Shown here: one piece after another, positions 21,569 through 33,428 of the stretch
Layout of the letters: the number at the start of each line of letters is the position of its first letter
Position numbering within the stretch: the stretch's first letter is position 1
From: Cymodocea nodosa
Taxonomy: Eukaryota > Streptophyta > Magnoliopsida > Alismatales > Cymodoceaceae
Length of the DNA: 64,000 bases
NCBI GenBank assembly: GCA_036874045.1
Contig: CM072343.1
Span: 12,730,001 to 12,794,000 of the forward strand
Direction of reading: 5' to 3'
Made by a program: the position numbers and the translations under genes
Notes under the pieces: model-generated
The model's input: only the letters and a program-made list of their open reading frames with translations
Database searches by the model: none
What the model was told of the DNA's origin: nothing

Positions 21569-22342
21569 CTACTAGAATCGTACTACTGGAATCTATTGTT
21601 CTGATAATATAATTAACACCTATGTGATGTTGATATATGTACTTATCTGTGCTTATAATTAGTATTTGAGTGTTGTATTGTTTGTTTTGTATCGTGATTA
21701 ATGTTATCATTGTTAGTGTTTTGAATGTTTCATGTTTGTTTAATTTAAAAAATAGAAAATAGTTTTACAGTTTACTAAAATTGAATCGTTCTTGATACTT
21801 AAAGATTTTAATGATTACTATTTGAAATATCTGAATGTTAGTGTTACTGAATGATAAATCTAATATTAACTAGCATTAAAGAGCTTAATTGATGTTATTT
21901 ACAATCTGTGGAACCGCCCAATGGTTGGTTGAATTCCTCTGTAAATAGCAGTATTAAAATAGATAGATAGCTTCGTTGAGTTAATTCAATTCCACGAGGT
22001 TAGTTCGTTGAGCTAGCTATAACTCAACGGAGTGCTTACTGAATATATAAATTTCATTATTAAAAATGGAACAATACACAATTCTTCCTTAATTCTCTAT
22101 GGGATCAACCTGTACTTGCACACAAATACAATAGACACCATGCACTTGCAGTTAAAATACAAATTGGAATTAATATCTAATTTGTGTGAAAGATTGTTTG
22201 TTGACTTCTAAAAAGGAATTACTGATAAGCATAAAGATAAATTAACTAAGTTAAAAACAGAAGTTAACAAGACAAACAAGTTTTCTAGCGCCGTTGCCGG
22301 GGAACTAAACAAGTTCTCTAGTGTCACCTAAAAGCCTAAACA
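21569..22342 (+). repeat. A1 scrambled 3' end and truncated 3' LTR
   Basis: 21569-21600 is filler built from short repeats (TACTACTAGAATCGTACTAC). 21600-21644 is a scrap of 3' noncoding DNA (GATAATATAATTAACAC, as in A4 near 52540). From about 21645 the sequence follows the 5' LTR from about 10540 to its end at CTAAACA. The LTR is thus missing its first two thirds, with U3 and TATA box. Confidence 0.75.
22286..22303 (+). other. PBS-like sequence inside the family A LTR
   Basis: TAGCGCCGTTGCCGGGGA is one base away from the Athila tRNA-Asp site TGGCGCCGTTGCCGGGGA, yet it lies 39 bases inside the LTR end. It is better preserved than the true-position site at 11236-11253. Confidence 0.75.
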
Positions 22343-23651
22343 GAACAGTATGCAAAATATATGGAAAATGGTGTAGGTTCATCAAATAGAATTCCTCAAA
22401 CTCCTATTAGTGGTACACGACTACAACCATTTGAGGAAGAACATGAATCTGCTATACCTACCCCTTTATATTCAAAACAAGTAGAATCAAATATTGTTGT
22501 AGATAAAAGAAAAGTTGATAGTCTTCAAAAGGCTATAGCAATAGAAAGTGCCTTTGATGAATTAAAGCAGAAAACTTTTATAGAGCAATTTGAAAAGAAA
22601 ATAGCAATACTTGAAGAGGAGAAACAAAAATTTTATAGTAGAAGGAAAGTCAGAAAAATTATGTCTTCAAAAACAAAGTCTATTGAAAAAGGAAAATCAG
22701 ATGAAAATTTATTTCCAAAGGACAATGTATGTCTAGACATTGTACCTTATTGTGCATCTGATAAACTCATCAGTTCCGAGCATACTAAAACTGATGATGA
22801 TAATGAGACTTTATTTTCTCTTGCTAGAAAACTTGAGAAGAAATGCAAGTCAAATATAAGCTCAAGTTTTTCTATTAGTACAAGTCCTGATGATGCAGAA
22901 ATTGAAAAATCAGAATATTAGGCACCTAACATTAACAAGTTCTTGCAGATATAATTGACAATGTTGAGGTAGTAACTAGTTCACAGGTTGAATTGTCTCG
23001 AGTAAAAGATATTGAAAAAGTTAAGACTCCAAAAGAGCTAAACGTTAACCAGCCTTCTTTAGAATCTATAGAATCAAAGTCTAAGAATTCACAACATGTA
23101 TCAATGGAGATATCTATTAAACAAAATGCACAATTACAGATAGATACACCGCTTGTAGAATTTATGGAAAAATTGAACTCTAATCATACTATAGAGACTG
23201 AATAGATGAATGTTGAGCATATTGACAATGTTCCTTACACTATTGAAGCTGAAGAAACAAGTTTACATACGCAGCTTCAAGAAAATATTTTCACAGAAGA
23301 ACAACATGACATTCATTTTGAAGAAGAGGTTCTTAAAGATGAATTAAACTCTAAATCAAGGCTTCAGGTATCACCTTCTTTGTGTACAATATTAAAAATT
23401 CAAGGTAATTCAATTCATTTTAGATCTAAAGAAGCATTGCAGAAATATAATAATCTGATTACATGTCAAATTCTACATGCTCGACCAATAAAATTCAGAA
23501 ATTTGATAGAAATAAAAGATTTATTTGAGTATCAAGGCCTCATTCAATTCTTGCCAGTTGGAACAAATGGAAGCAATACATAGAACTTATTGCAGCTTTT
23601 TATAGCAATCTGGTCAAGAATGAAAATTTTCTGAAAACTCAAATTAATCAA
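22343..23651 (+). pseudogene. Family B env-position ORF, C-terminal part
   Basis: It resumes with EQYAKYMENGVGSS directly after A1. The frame is open to a TAG at 22919. A frameshift near 22935 leads to VLADIIDNVEVV, with stops at 23203 and 23581 and a last frame change. The middle is Lys/Glu/Ser-rich. The C-terminus, QILHARPIKFRNLIEIKDLF, EYQGLIQFL and AAFYSNLVKNENFL, aligns with the start of the Transposase_32-like domain of family A (IIYSRPVNWDGM, FYANLREGEG). It is cut inside that domain by the LTR of A2 at 23652. The right target duplication of A1 is 22343-22347. Confidence 0.7.
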
Positions 23652-24824
23652 TGTTTAGAATGAAAAAGTGCATAATATTAACGGTTAAATGATGGTTAAT
23701 TGCCTAATATTTAGCTTATCATATGAAAATTAAGCCATTATGTCATAATTGCACTATTATATGCTTTAATGAAAGAATATGCATAATTCCAGGGAATTAA
23801 TGTTAATTTAGTACATTTCTGAACTGTCGATAAATTGCAGGTTGTGAAATTCTTAAGTATCCGAATTTTCTATTATTTCGGAGAGTTATGTTTAATGTAC
23901 CGGATAGTTATGTTTTAAATGCTTAAAGAATATTTTATTATTTCTTGGATTACACGTGTTGAAACTACAATGCATGACTTAATTGGATTTTCGGTAAGTT
24001 ATCTATTAACTATCTGAAATGCATCTGAGCATCGGATAGTTAGGTTCATAAGTGTCCAAAATATTTAAACTTGTTAAGATAGAATTATGCACGTGTTGAA
24101 TTTAAATTCTTTAGTATATCACGTGAGATGCACATGTTTAACTCGTGATTAATGTTATCATTGTCAGTGTTTTGAATGTTTCATGTTTGTTTAATTCAGA
24201 AAATAGATAATAGTTTTACAGTTTACTGAAATTGATTCGTTCCAAATACTTAAAGATTTTAATGGTTACTATTTGAAATATCTGAATGTTAGTATTGCCT
24301 AATGATAAATCCAATGTTCACTAACATTAAAGAGCTTAATTAATGTTATTTACAATCTGTGGAATTGCCCAATGGTTGGCTGAATTCCTCTGTAAATAAC
24401 AGTATTAAACTGGAAAGATAGGCTCGTGGAGTTAACTTAAGTCCACGAGATTAATCCATTGAGTTAGCCATAACTTCACGAACTAAGTCTGTTGTGTTAA
24501 CTGTAACTCAATGGAGTGCATAACTAAACACATAAACTCCAATATAAAATCAAAGCAGTACACAATTCTTACTCAATCTCTATGGGATCGACCTGTACTT
24601 GCACACAAATACAATATACACTATGCACTTGCAGTTAAAATACAAATTAGAATTAATATCTAATTTGTGTGAAAGGTTGTTTGTCTACTTATAAAAAGAA
24701 ATTATTGATATAAGCATAAAGATAAATTAACAAAGTTAAAAACAGAAGTTAACAAATACAAGTTTTCTAGGGATGTTACCTGGGAACTAAACAAGTTATC
24801 TAGTGCAGCCAAAAGCAACCAACC
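23652..24824 (+). repeat. A2 5' LTR, internally deleted
   Basis: It begins TGTTTAGAATG and ends near GCAACCAACCA. Compared with the A1 LTR about 890 bases are missing at a join near 24143 (TTTAACTC|GTGATTAATG). The TATA box and the GC-rich leader are gone. The TCGGATA dyad (about 24008-24045) and the CGTTGAGTTA-type dyads near 24425-24515 remain. Confidence 0.8.
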
Positions 24825-24832
24825 AAGTTTTC

Positions 24833-24850
24833 TGGCACCGTTGTCGAGGA
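24833..24850 (+). other. A2 primer binding site (Asp tRNA)
   Basis: TGGCACCGTTGTCGAGGA differs from the Athila site TGGCGCCGTTGCCGGGGA at three positions, all G-to-A or C-to-T. It follows the LTR by about eight bases. Confidence 0.8.
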
Positions 24851-24927
24851 ATTAAGTAGCTAAGCAATTGTGAGTGTTGTTTCGTTTTAATAGCAAGAGT
24901 GTTGTGTATTTTCTTCTATAATTGAGA

Positions 24928-26873
24928 ATTGGCATATGCTTATACTCAAAGATTTCTACGACCTGTAGTTAGCATATGTGAATTCTGTAGATTGGAAGGT
25001 CACGACATCTCTGATTGTTTGAAACTGAGACGGTTGTAGATGGTTAGAGCACATGAACAACAGATGAATTATATTCAATATAATAGAGCTGAGTATGAGA
25101 ATCCTATAGTTTACCTAATTGATGGTCAGCTTAGAATGTGTAACATGTTGAGAGACAATGAAGTTTGGGATAGGTATGACAGACTGGAGCGTAGTTTAGA
25201 GCAAAACATGGATAAACTAGAATAATATATGTGTTAGCAACAAGAAGTCAACCAATTAAACTATAAGGAAGCATATTTAGAACCTAAAATTGATATCATT
25301 TACGAAATCGAAAAAACCATAATGAAAATTGATCAAAAATTGAATGCAATGAGATTAGATGATTTGGAAAGAAAACTAAAAACATTGGACGAGTTTACAA
25401 TGAAAATACAAGTTATGGAACAAGACAACACAAATGAAAATTATAATATTACAGATCTGCATAATTTGCAAGACATACAAACAATAGAGAATACCACTGC
25501 AAGAGAATTTAAAGAATGCAATTTAAAACTAAAAACAATTGAAGATCATAATCACAAAAATAATATACAAGAACATCATAAGAGTAACAAAAATCTGGAA
25601 GATGTATATATAACACTAAGATCTAGAACTGATATACCACCAAGAATTCAAAATGAAAATAATATGGTGGATAAGAACAAAAGTCAAAATGATAATGAAA
25701 ATATAATATTTGAAAATATAGAAATCAATGAAGAAAAATCTGAATCTGAAAATGAGACTAAAAAGGATCAAACAAATCAAATGAAAGAAAAAGAATCTTT
25801 TAAATCAAAATCATTAGCACCCTATCTTGAAAGATTATATCAACTAATACCTGAAAAATAAGAAAAAATTAGAGAAATTTTTGAAAAAGTACAAATTAAC
25901 ATTCCTATGTTAGACTTATTGCAGAAAATGTCACCTTGTGCTAAATTTCTTAAGGATTTGTGTACTAAGAAAAGAGAGCGAAAAGTTTTAAGGAAAATCT
26001 TTTTAGCTGAGCAAAGTAGTTCCCTATTTCTGCCACAAATTCCTAAAAAGTTATATGATCCTAGAATCCTTGTTATATCATGCACCATAGGAAATACCAT
26101 TCTAGAAAGAACCTTAATAAACTTAAGTGCAGGTATAAATGTTATGCCAAGTGATATATTTGCATCTTTAGGATTGGAAGGCTTAACTCCTACTAGTACT
26201 GTTATTCAATTAGCTGATAGAAGTATAAGATACCCTAGAGGAAAAATAGAGGATATCTTGATTAAAATCAAAAATTTCATATATCCTATTGATATTGTAA
26301 TTTTGGATTCCCAACAAATTAAGCATAAAAATAATGATACATCTTTAATTTTGGGAAAACCATTCTTAGCAACATCAGGGGCTGTTATAAATTGTAAAAT
26401 TGGAGTAATGATGTTAGCATATGGCAATGAGGATACTTAATTAAACAATTTCAAACCAGAAAAGTTTGAGGAGTTAGAAATGTCCTTACATACTATAGAC
26501 TTTTTAGAAGATGAATGAGAGATGCTAGATGATGTGATTCAAGAAGAATTAAATAGGCAACTCAATTTCGAAACTTTAGAGAAAAGTGAAAGCATAAATA
26601 TAGAAGGAGATCAGGAAGAAATTAAATTAGAAAATGAGGATGTTCAATTAGGAGCTCTAGCTTCTGATGGGCAACATTTAGAATTAAAACATTTACCTCC
26701 TGAATTAACCTATATATTTCTGGAAGAGAAATGAATATGTCCAATCATTATTGCTTCAGATTTAAAATAGAATTAAATTGCTAAATTAAAAGATGTAGTA
26801 AAAACTTATAAAGAAGCAATAGGATGGACTGTAGTTGATATAAAAGGGTTAAGTGCAACTTTATGTTATCACC
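24928..26873 (+). pseudogene. A2 nucleocapsid-protease and RT start
   Basis: One frame with CEFCRLEGHDISDC knuckle, TLRSRTDIP, protease (INLSAGINVMPS, where the catalytic Asp of the DLGAG motif has become Asn, LINLSAG) and the linker to RT. Stops: TAG 25037, TAA 25222, TAG 25234, TAA 25859-25861, TAA 26438, TGA 26516, TGA 26732-26734, and more. The initiator ATG seen in A1 is lost (TTGGCATATGC). Loss of the catalytic Asp shows it could not process a polyprotein even with its stops suppressed. Confidence 0.85.
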
Positions 26874-28575
26874 TGTTTGTTTTTTCCCAACACGACACTA
26901 GAATATCTGATGAGATCTCCAATAACATACCAGAAAAACTAGATTTGTTACTTCTGTTTTTACTTAGTTAATTTATCTTTATGCCTATTCTTTTTCTTTT
27001 TGAAGTAAACAAACAACCTTTAATACAATTTAGATATTAATTCCAATTTGTACTTTAACTACAAGTGCATAGTGTCTATTGTATCAGTGTGCAAGTATAG
27101 GTCGATCCCACAGGGAATTGCTTAAAAGTTTAGAACTGTCTGTTTGTTAACAATCAAATTTATATATTCAATAAGCTCTCTGTTGAATTATGGTTAACTT
27201 AACGGATAAAGTTCGTTGAGTTATAGCTAACTCAACGGACTAATCTCGTGGACTTAAGTTAACTCCACGAGCCTGTATTTTCTTTTTAAATACTGCTATT
27301 TACAGAGAAATTCGGCCAACCATTGGGTGATTCCACAGATTGTAAATAACATCAATTAAGCTCTTTAATGTTAGTAAACACTAGATTTATCATTAAGCAT
27401 ACTAACATTCAGATAATTCAAACAATAACCATTAAAATCTGTAGGTCTTTTGAACGAACCAATTTCAGTAAATTGCAAAACTAAAACAAACATAAAACAA
27501 TCACAACATTGACAAAGATAACATTAATCACGATACAACACAAACAATACAACATACAATAGCAAATTAGTTGTTTTTGGTATTTTTGGTTTAATATGAA
27601 CATGGAAATGGGCGAAAGGTGAAATGTAAAGTAATCTCAATCAACAGTAAATACTTCCGTCACTACATACGACGCGATTACACCATTGAAAATTAAACCA
27701 CTTACAATCCTGTCTCCTCTCCCTATAGAATCGCGAGTCCAGAATTGCAAGATAATCTCCTCTTCAACATATAGGCATCAACCCGAAGTCAAGGCTAGAA
27801 GCTTTACAATCTTCTGAAATATGAGTCGGCGCTTGGTGAAAATAGCTTCCCTTCCCGCGACGCAATCACTCCTCATAGTGGTTGTCAGGCACCATGTTTG
27901 ACTCGGAATCGACCCAACATCTAGAAAGTATTCTCACAGACCTCCGATGGTTGGTGATTATGGTGGTGATGGTGGTGGTAATGATGGTTGGTGTGGTACT
28001 TTGGAGAATTGCCGATACTACCTGTAGAAAGCTCGGTGCTCCTCCTCTATACACACTGGCCGTCCATCGAGCACACACGCACTTCTTTTTCTTCTTTTCT
28101 TTTATATTTCTTCAGTAGTAACTGCTTCTGCTTGAATGGTCAGTTGAATTTCCTTCATTCATATCAACGGTGATGATTTCTTCTCCCTACGCAATACATG
28201 CAATCATGGTTTTTCTTCCAACTGTCCTGTTTTTGCAACCGCTACAATGGCATATTAGAAAATAAATAGTCCATGGAGTTACAGATAACTCAACGAACTT
28301 TCTTCGTTGATTTAACTATAAAACATGTGCATAAATTTAACTATCCGATGCTCAGGTGCATTTTAGATACTTAAGAATTTCATAGCCTGCAACTTACTGA
28401 CAGTTCAGAAATGTACTAAATTGACATTAATTCCCCAAAATTAAGCAGATTCTTTAATTAAAGCATATAACAATGCAATTATAACATAATGACTTAATTC
28501 TCATATGATAAGCTAAATATTATGCAATTAACCATCATTTAACTGTTAATAATATGCACTTTTTCATTCTAAACA
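26874..28575 (-). repeat. A3 3' LTR (1.70 kb)
   Basis: It starts TGTTTAGAATG at 28575 (minus) and ends ACAAACA at 26874. It contains the GC-rich leader region, the U5 block with GGGATCGACCTATACTTGCA (near 27115-27096), and the dyad cluster at about 27180-27270. The open frames at 27866-28173 lie inside this LTR and are not genes. Confidence 0.85.
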
Positions 28576-28588
28576 CTTCCCCCATACC
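28576..28588 (-). other. A3 polypurine tract
   Basis: GGTATGGGGGAAG on the minus strand, immediately before the LTR's TG. The same tract precedes the A4 LTR at 52764-52776. It primes plus-strand synthesis. Confidence 0.85.
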
Positions 28589-30310
28589 CAAATTTTGCTA
28601 GTCCCTAAGCAAACTAAGATCTAATTAATTGGTCTTTCTAAAAGTGCTAGAATTAATTCCTCTTCTTTTTTTTCTTCTGTTCAGCATAAAAATATATATT
28701 CTGTATGTTTCAGTAATCAACCTGCAAATATACTTAGAATATATGCAAATTACATACGAAGTATATCATCATCACATAAGTGTTAATTATCTTATTGTTT
28801 GTTCTTCTTTCATTATCTGTCATCCTAAATTTTCCAATAAGATTTCTAGAAGAAATTTCAACAACATACGAATCAAAGTACAATCCAATTCAATATGATT
28901 AAGACAAGTAGAATAAAGAATTGTATCTCCATTAAAACAACTTCAAAAGTCAATTCCAAATTCATATTTCAACAATTCTAGATAACAGAAAATATACTCG
29001 ATTCATAAGATATCTATATTTCAGTATCTTTTAAGAATAGTATATTTTTTTTTTTTTTCTTCTCTTTTTTTTTTCTTTAAAAGTTAATTTGACAAGCTTG
29101 AATCATACAAGAGCTTTCTAATGTACCCATGTAACGAGCTTTCAGTCAACAATCCTAGATCTGATCAAGATCTTAGGTTGCCAGATTTCAAGAGTCCTTT
29201 TTTTTTTTTTTCAAGGCAACAATTCTTACATACCTATCTGCTCAAGTACAAAAGGCTCGTGATCAAACAAGTCAATAAACTCTCAAATTTTTCTCTTTTT
29301 TTTTTTTCTAAATACAAACAAAACAAAGCATCAATCACATACTGTATATGTACGTATTTCATTAATACAGATGAAGTAAAACACCAATCTCATATAGTTT
29401 TGCTTCTATCATTTACTGAAAATATGAATCCATAATAGTGAGCTCATACTTTTTCTGTAGTTTAATAAGATCTACACATAAATCATTCTACAAGTTCAAT
29501 CAATCAAATTAAATATATCTTTAATCATATGCATTTCATTTAATCTAGAATTCACATCTCAGCTCCTTCAAGACTTCAGATAATTTACTAATTTTTCATT
29601 AAGCATTTTGATTTCATTTTAAAATCGTGAAACTGTTAAACTCATGAAATTCAGAAAAAACATAAGATACTATATCTAGATTTGCATAAATAGTAAATTC
29701 TATAGCATCATATATAGCCTTCTAAATATAACATTCAAGTAGTTACATATTATAAATTTTACAGTCTCAATTATCAGATAGTTACAGCAAGTTCATAAAA
29801 ATTTTCAATTTCCATAAAACTTTGCAATACCATTTTAATTCCTTTAATTAACAAACTTACATGGCTGTTACTTTAATTACCTCCCCCCCATACCTACATT
29901 TTGCATTGTCCACAATGTAAAAGATTTGGCAGTAAATACAGTAATTGTAGTAGGCATGAATACAGTTTTGTGGATTTAAAATTCAGGATAAGTAATCAAT
30001 TACATACCTTGTTTTGTTTGTATCTTCTTCTGTATATTCTGATTTTTGATTCTGAAAACTTTTCATTCATAAATAAAAGCAAAAAACATATAACAAAATA
30101 ACATTTAACAGATATTGATAATTTAGTGTCTTGTGTGGAATCTAGGCTCTTATGCCTTTGTTGGCTCACAAACAAGCTAGTTGGTTTCCTAGAACAAATA
30201 CTAACAAACTAGATTGATATTTTTTTTTTCTTTTATAAAATAAAATGAAAATTATATTTTTTTTTAAAAATAAAAATAAAAATAAACGTAGAATACACAC
30301 AAAATCACAG
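28589..30310 (-). other. A3 3' noncoding region
   Basis: About 1.7 kb between the F-box stop and the PPT, with no credible ORF. It contains a conserved block (29090-29290), a second PPT-like G tract (AGGTATGGGGGGGAG, 29881-29895) preceded by GACAATGCAAAATGT, and poly-A/T runs. Small frames such as 28629-29435 are chance readings. Confidence 0.7.
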
Positions 30311-31449
30311 CTTAAGAACATGATTGAAAAGTAGGAACGAATGGAATAAATGTATCAGTCCAAGCAAACTTTTTAGGCATAGTTCTTCTTGCTATTAATT
30401 ATGTTTTCATGCAATTCTTGTTCCTTCTTAATTTGTAAATGTGTAATATATTATAAATTCCAAATACAAGTGTATTACCATTAATGATATGAAATACAGA
30501 AAGGGATCCTTTTTGGTTCCAAGGTAATGTAGTAGTTTATATTTCTACATCTATTTCAATATACTCTTCTTCCCACTTCCATTCATTAATGTCTTCCATA
30601 ATCCATATTTGAAATTTTTTTAATTCATCCCACCATCTTATCAGACATAAAGTAGGATCATCTTCTTCATTATACCACATTCCTATTTGAATTTTATTAA
30701 ATGTTGCAGATGGTAGTTTAGCTATCACTCGGTATAGGTAAAATTTCTATATATTCATCATAACTGTCTATGCTCACTATATATAAATCAGATCCAAATG
30801 TAATTGATATATCTGTGACAAGATATATATATCCATCAAGTATGACATGTGTTTGGTTAATTAATGATTTCTATCCTAGATATATTATAATGTTTTCATT
30901 CCAAGATCTATTCAGAAAATTATACACACTTAATCATAAATCTTCACCCCAATTTCCTGTAGGTCTCTAATAATATAATTTTTCAAGAATTGCAGAATTT
31001 TTATTAGAAAATATTAAAGCCGATCCACAATTTACAGTTGGTACTTCAAATCTATTAGGTCTTCCTATATTCCATTCTTCTCTTGTTATAGGATTTCTTA
31101 TTAAAATATCAGGTAATAATAAACTTGCATACCTTGGTCTCGTCCTGTATATGATTAATCTTTCATCTATCCCCATAATATTATTTATTCCTTCTAATGT
31201 ATTGGGTGGAATTCCAGTAGTTTCTTCCATAGCAAGATATTCATGATTAATTGAACTACAATTAAATGACCTCCATACGAATCCATCTCTAATCTTAGTG
31301 ATTTTTGCAGCTTGTAGTCCCTAAAAATATTTTTCTTCAATATAGTCTTTAATTTCCTTTGATACACAACATAGTCTGCACAAATCTTTAGCTGACAAGT
31401 TACTCAGTAGTTCCCCTAGTGCATCCAACGGTAATTGCATCAATTCCAT
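30311..31449 (-). pseudogene. A3 F-box ORF
   Basis: ATG at 31449: the F-box (LPLDAL, LLSNLSAKDLCRLCCVSKE) at residues 6-35, then the central region with GIPPNTLEGI, GIDERLIIYRTRPRY, ILIRNPITREEWNIG and LYYWRP (Trp now TAG at about 30967). The C-terminus has IGMWYNEEDDPTLCLIRWWD, EWKWEEEYIEIDVEI and an ending FQSCS. Stops and at least one indel break the frame, but the full 378-codon outline remains. F-box proteins link substrates to SKP1 in SCF ubiquitin ligases. The region after the F-box resembles an F-box-associated (FBA/propeller-like) substrate module. Confidence 0.8.
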
Positions 31450-31639
31450 TTGTTGATTCTGTATAACACACACACAAATTTAGTAGAGACAAAAAATTAA
31501 CATAACTACTGCACACCCTCGTGGAGTTAAGGAATAACTCAATGGACTAAGTTCGTTGAGTTAAGAACTAACTCTACGATACTAGTAACTAAAAATAAAA
31601 ACATATATACATACAGATAGTTGCTTCAAATATGCTGCT

Positions 31640-32424
31640 TCATCCAGCTATCCTCCCAAAAGAGGTATCAATTTCATTAATAGTTCTATTAACAGGATTA
31701 GGTATAGCTTGTATTGGAAATCCTCCAGTAGGTCTAACTTCCATTACTTCCTTCTGTCTAAGTGGTATATTTCTATTCTGATTTTGAATTGCAGCACTTC
31801 CAAATACAAAATCTAAACGATTGTTTAATTGTTGGATTATCTTTTCTAATTTCTCTATTCTAGATCCTTGTTCCAATAATGCTTCATAACTTATATTCTT
31901 CTCATTTACATTTTCTCCTCCTTGGAAATTGTTGTTTCTCCAAGATAAATTCGGGTGATTTCTCTAATTAGGATTATAAGAATTTCCCAAGTTATCTCTC
32001 TGGTTTCTAGCATAAATAATATCTAAATCATTAATGTTTGCATTCTTTTCTTCTAGCTTTTGATTTAATGATAACTCTTCTATTTTCTTTGTTAATTCAA
32101 TTAATTTCACCTTAAGCATAGTACTTGAATCTATTTCATGCATTCCTCTTGGCAATATTTTTTTATCTACACTAGCTTCAACCGAGTTTTCCCACTGTGT
32201 AGTTCTTTTTGCAAAGTTTTCTAAATGTGCCCATGCTTCTTCACTACATAACTTTAAAAATCCATTTTGACAAGTAGATTCTAATAAATATTTCGTTGAA
32301 ACATCTATGCCTTCATAAATTATACCTATTAATTGTGTTTTACTCATTGCATGATGTGGACATTGAGTTAGTAAATCTTTAAATATTTCAAAATATTTCC
32401 AGAATGATTCACCCTGTTTGGCTG
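31640..32424 (-). pseudogene. A3 capsid Gag, C-terminal half
   Basis: It begins in the SFWKYFERF segment at a deletion join and runs through QLIGIIYEGIDVSTK, CQNGFLKLCSEEAWAH, the NWRNHPNLSWRNNNF segment and the coiled coil IEKLEKIIQQLNNRLDFVFG to a stop at 31640. Stops or shifts remain near 31963. The N-terminal half and all of spacer 2 were removed by the deletion that joins it to the env-position ORF. Confidence 0.85.
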
Positions 32425-33428
32425 CAGATTAATTTTAGCCTGATTTTCTTCTTGTCTTTGCTCCTCCTGCTACAGCTCCTCCTGCTCCTCCTCAGAATCG
32501 GATAACAGGTTTATAAAAATTGGCTCCACAGGCCCTATTGATATTGGTATCTTAGATTTAATCTCTTCTTGATAATCAGGCACTATCTCTTTTCCTTTCC
32601 TTTTTTTGATTAATTGTGTCTATTCTTCCTCTTCTTCTCTGAGATTAAATCTACAAAAGTAGGCTCTATAGGCCTTCGAGCCACAAGTACTAGCTCTTCC
32701 TATTTAACTTTTTCTATAATTATTGGTCTCGAAGGACTAGCCTCATCTCCTTTTACAACAGGTTTGGCAGTAGCTTCTTGATACTGTTCCATTTTGATTT
32801 TATATTGGGCTTTCAACTTTTCTACAGCCCTCTTTTTGTAAAGTGCATCAAACACTAGGTGTGCTTTAGCCACTACCAAATCTTCTGATTCTCCTTGGTT
32901 TTTCCCAACTTGAACTAGTGCTTGAAATTCCTTTAACTCTTCTTCAATAGAATGCCCCATCATTTCTACTCGTGCCAACAGCTTAAATGGTGGAACTGAA
33001 GGTCCTAGCTGCTGTTCCTCAAGAACAGGTATTTCAGCAGTCGGCTCTTCCTATTCTTCAGTTGCCTCTTGTTGTTCCTACCACCATATTTCCCAACTTC
33101 CATGACCAGCAATGCGCCTTTTGAACCATAGTCTGGCCTTGCGCTGGATTAACTCTAGGGCTACTTCATTTTTTGGCTTGATTTTTCTTTCTTTACTAAC
33201 TGCAATTTCTGTTGCTACTCTAATTCGTGTTTCCATTATCTAAGGTATTTGTATACCACAATCTACTAATATTCTTCTTAATCTAAAAAGTTCAGATTCT
33301 ACCTTCTATAACTCTTTTTCTCTCGTCGTATTTCTGATCTTCTGTTGCGAGTGCCATTCTTCTGATTCCCTCAAAAATTCTGATGTATCAACAACCTCTT
33401 CCCAGAATTCAGGTGTCAACTTCCTCAT
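32425..33428 (-). pseudogene. A3 env-position ORF, N-terminal part
   Basis: ATG at 33428 (MRKLTPEFWE-like), then the helical N-terminal region, the Glu/Gln-rich middle (ELKEFQALVQVGKNQGESED, YKKRAVEKLKAQYKIKMEQ) and the acidic FVDLIS-type segment, with several Gln-to-stop changes. It is cut near 32425 where AATCTGCAG joins gag sequence (CCAAACAGGG). The Transposase_32-like domain is lost. Confidence 0.75.

Larger units (their letters stand above)
9201..22342 (+). mobile_element. A1: family A Athila-type Ty3/gypsy element, nearly complete
   Basis: Bounded by TGTTTAG ... CTAAACA (7-base inverted ends) and a perfect 5-base target duplication. Order: 5' LTR, primer site, NC-PR-RT-RH-INT, spacer 1, env-position ORF, spacer 2, capsid Gag, spacer 3, F-box start, scrambled 3' noncoding, truncated 3' LTR. 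Much of the F-box gene, most of the 3' noncoding region and the first two thirds of the 3' LTR are deleted. This copy proves the gene order inside a single insertion, because both ends and the target site are seen. Confidence 0.9.
23652..26873 (+). mobile_element. A2: 5' fragment of a family A element
   Basis: LTR, primer site, then NC-PR and the very start of RT. It ends at 26873 where the 3' LTR end of the inverted A3 begins (TGTTTG at 26874). Similarity to A1 and A4 stops exactly there, within LCYHH of the RT entry. Its left edge lies inside the family B ORF. The right end of the element is not in the window. Confidence 0.85.

Noticed and set aside
28629..29435. Two frames of 89 and 104 codons in the A3 3' region
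   Set aside because: On the strand opposite to the element, T-rich, not conserved in A4. Read as chance frames.
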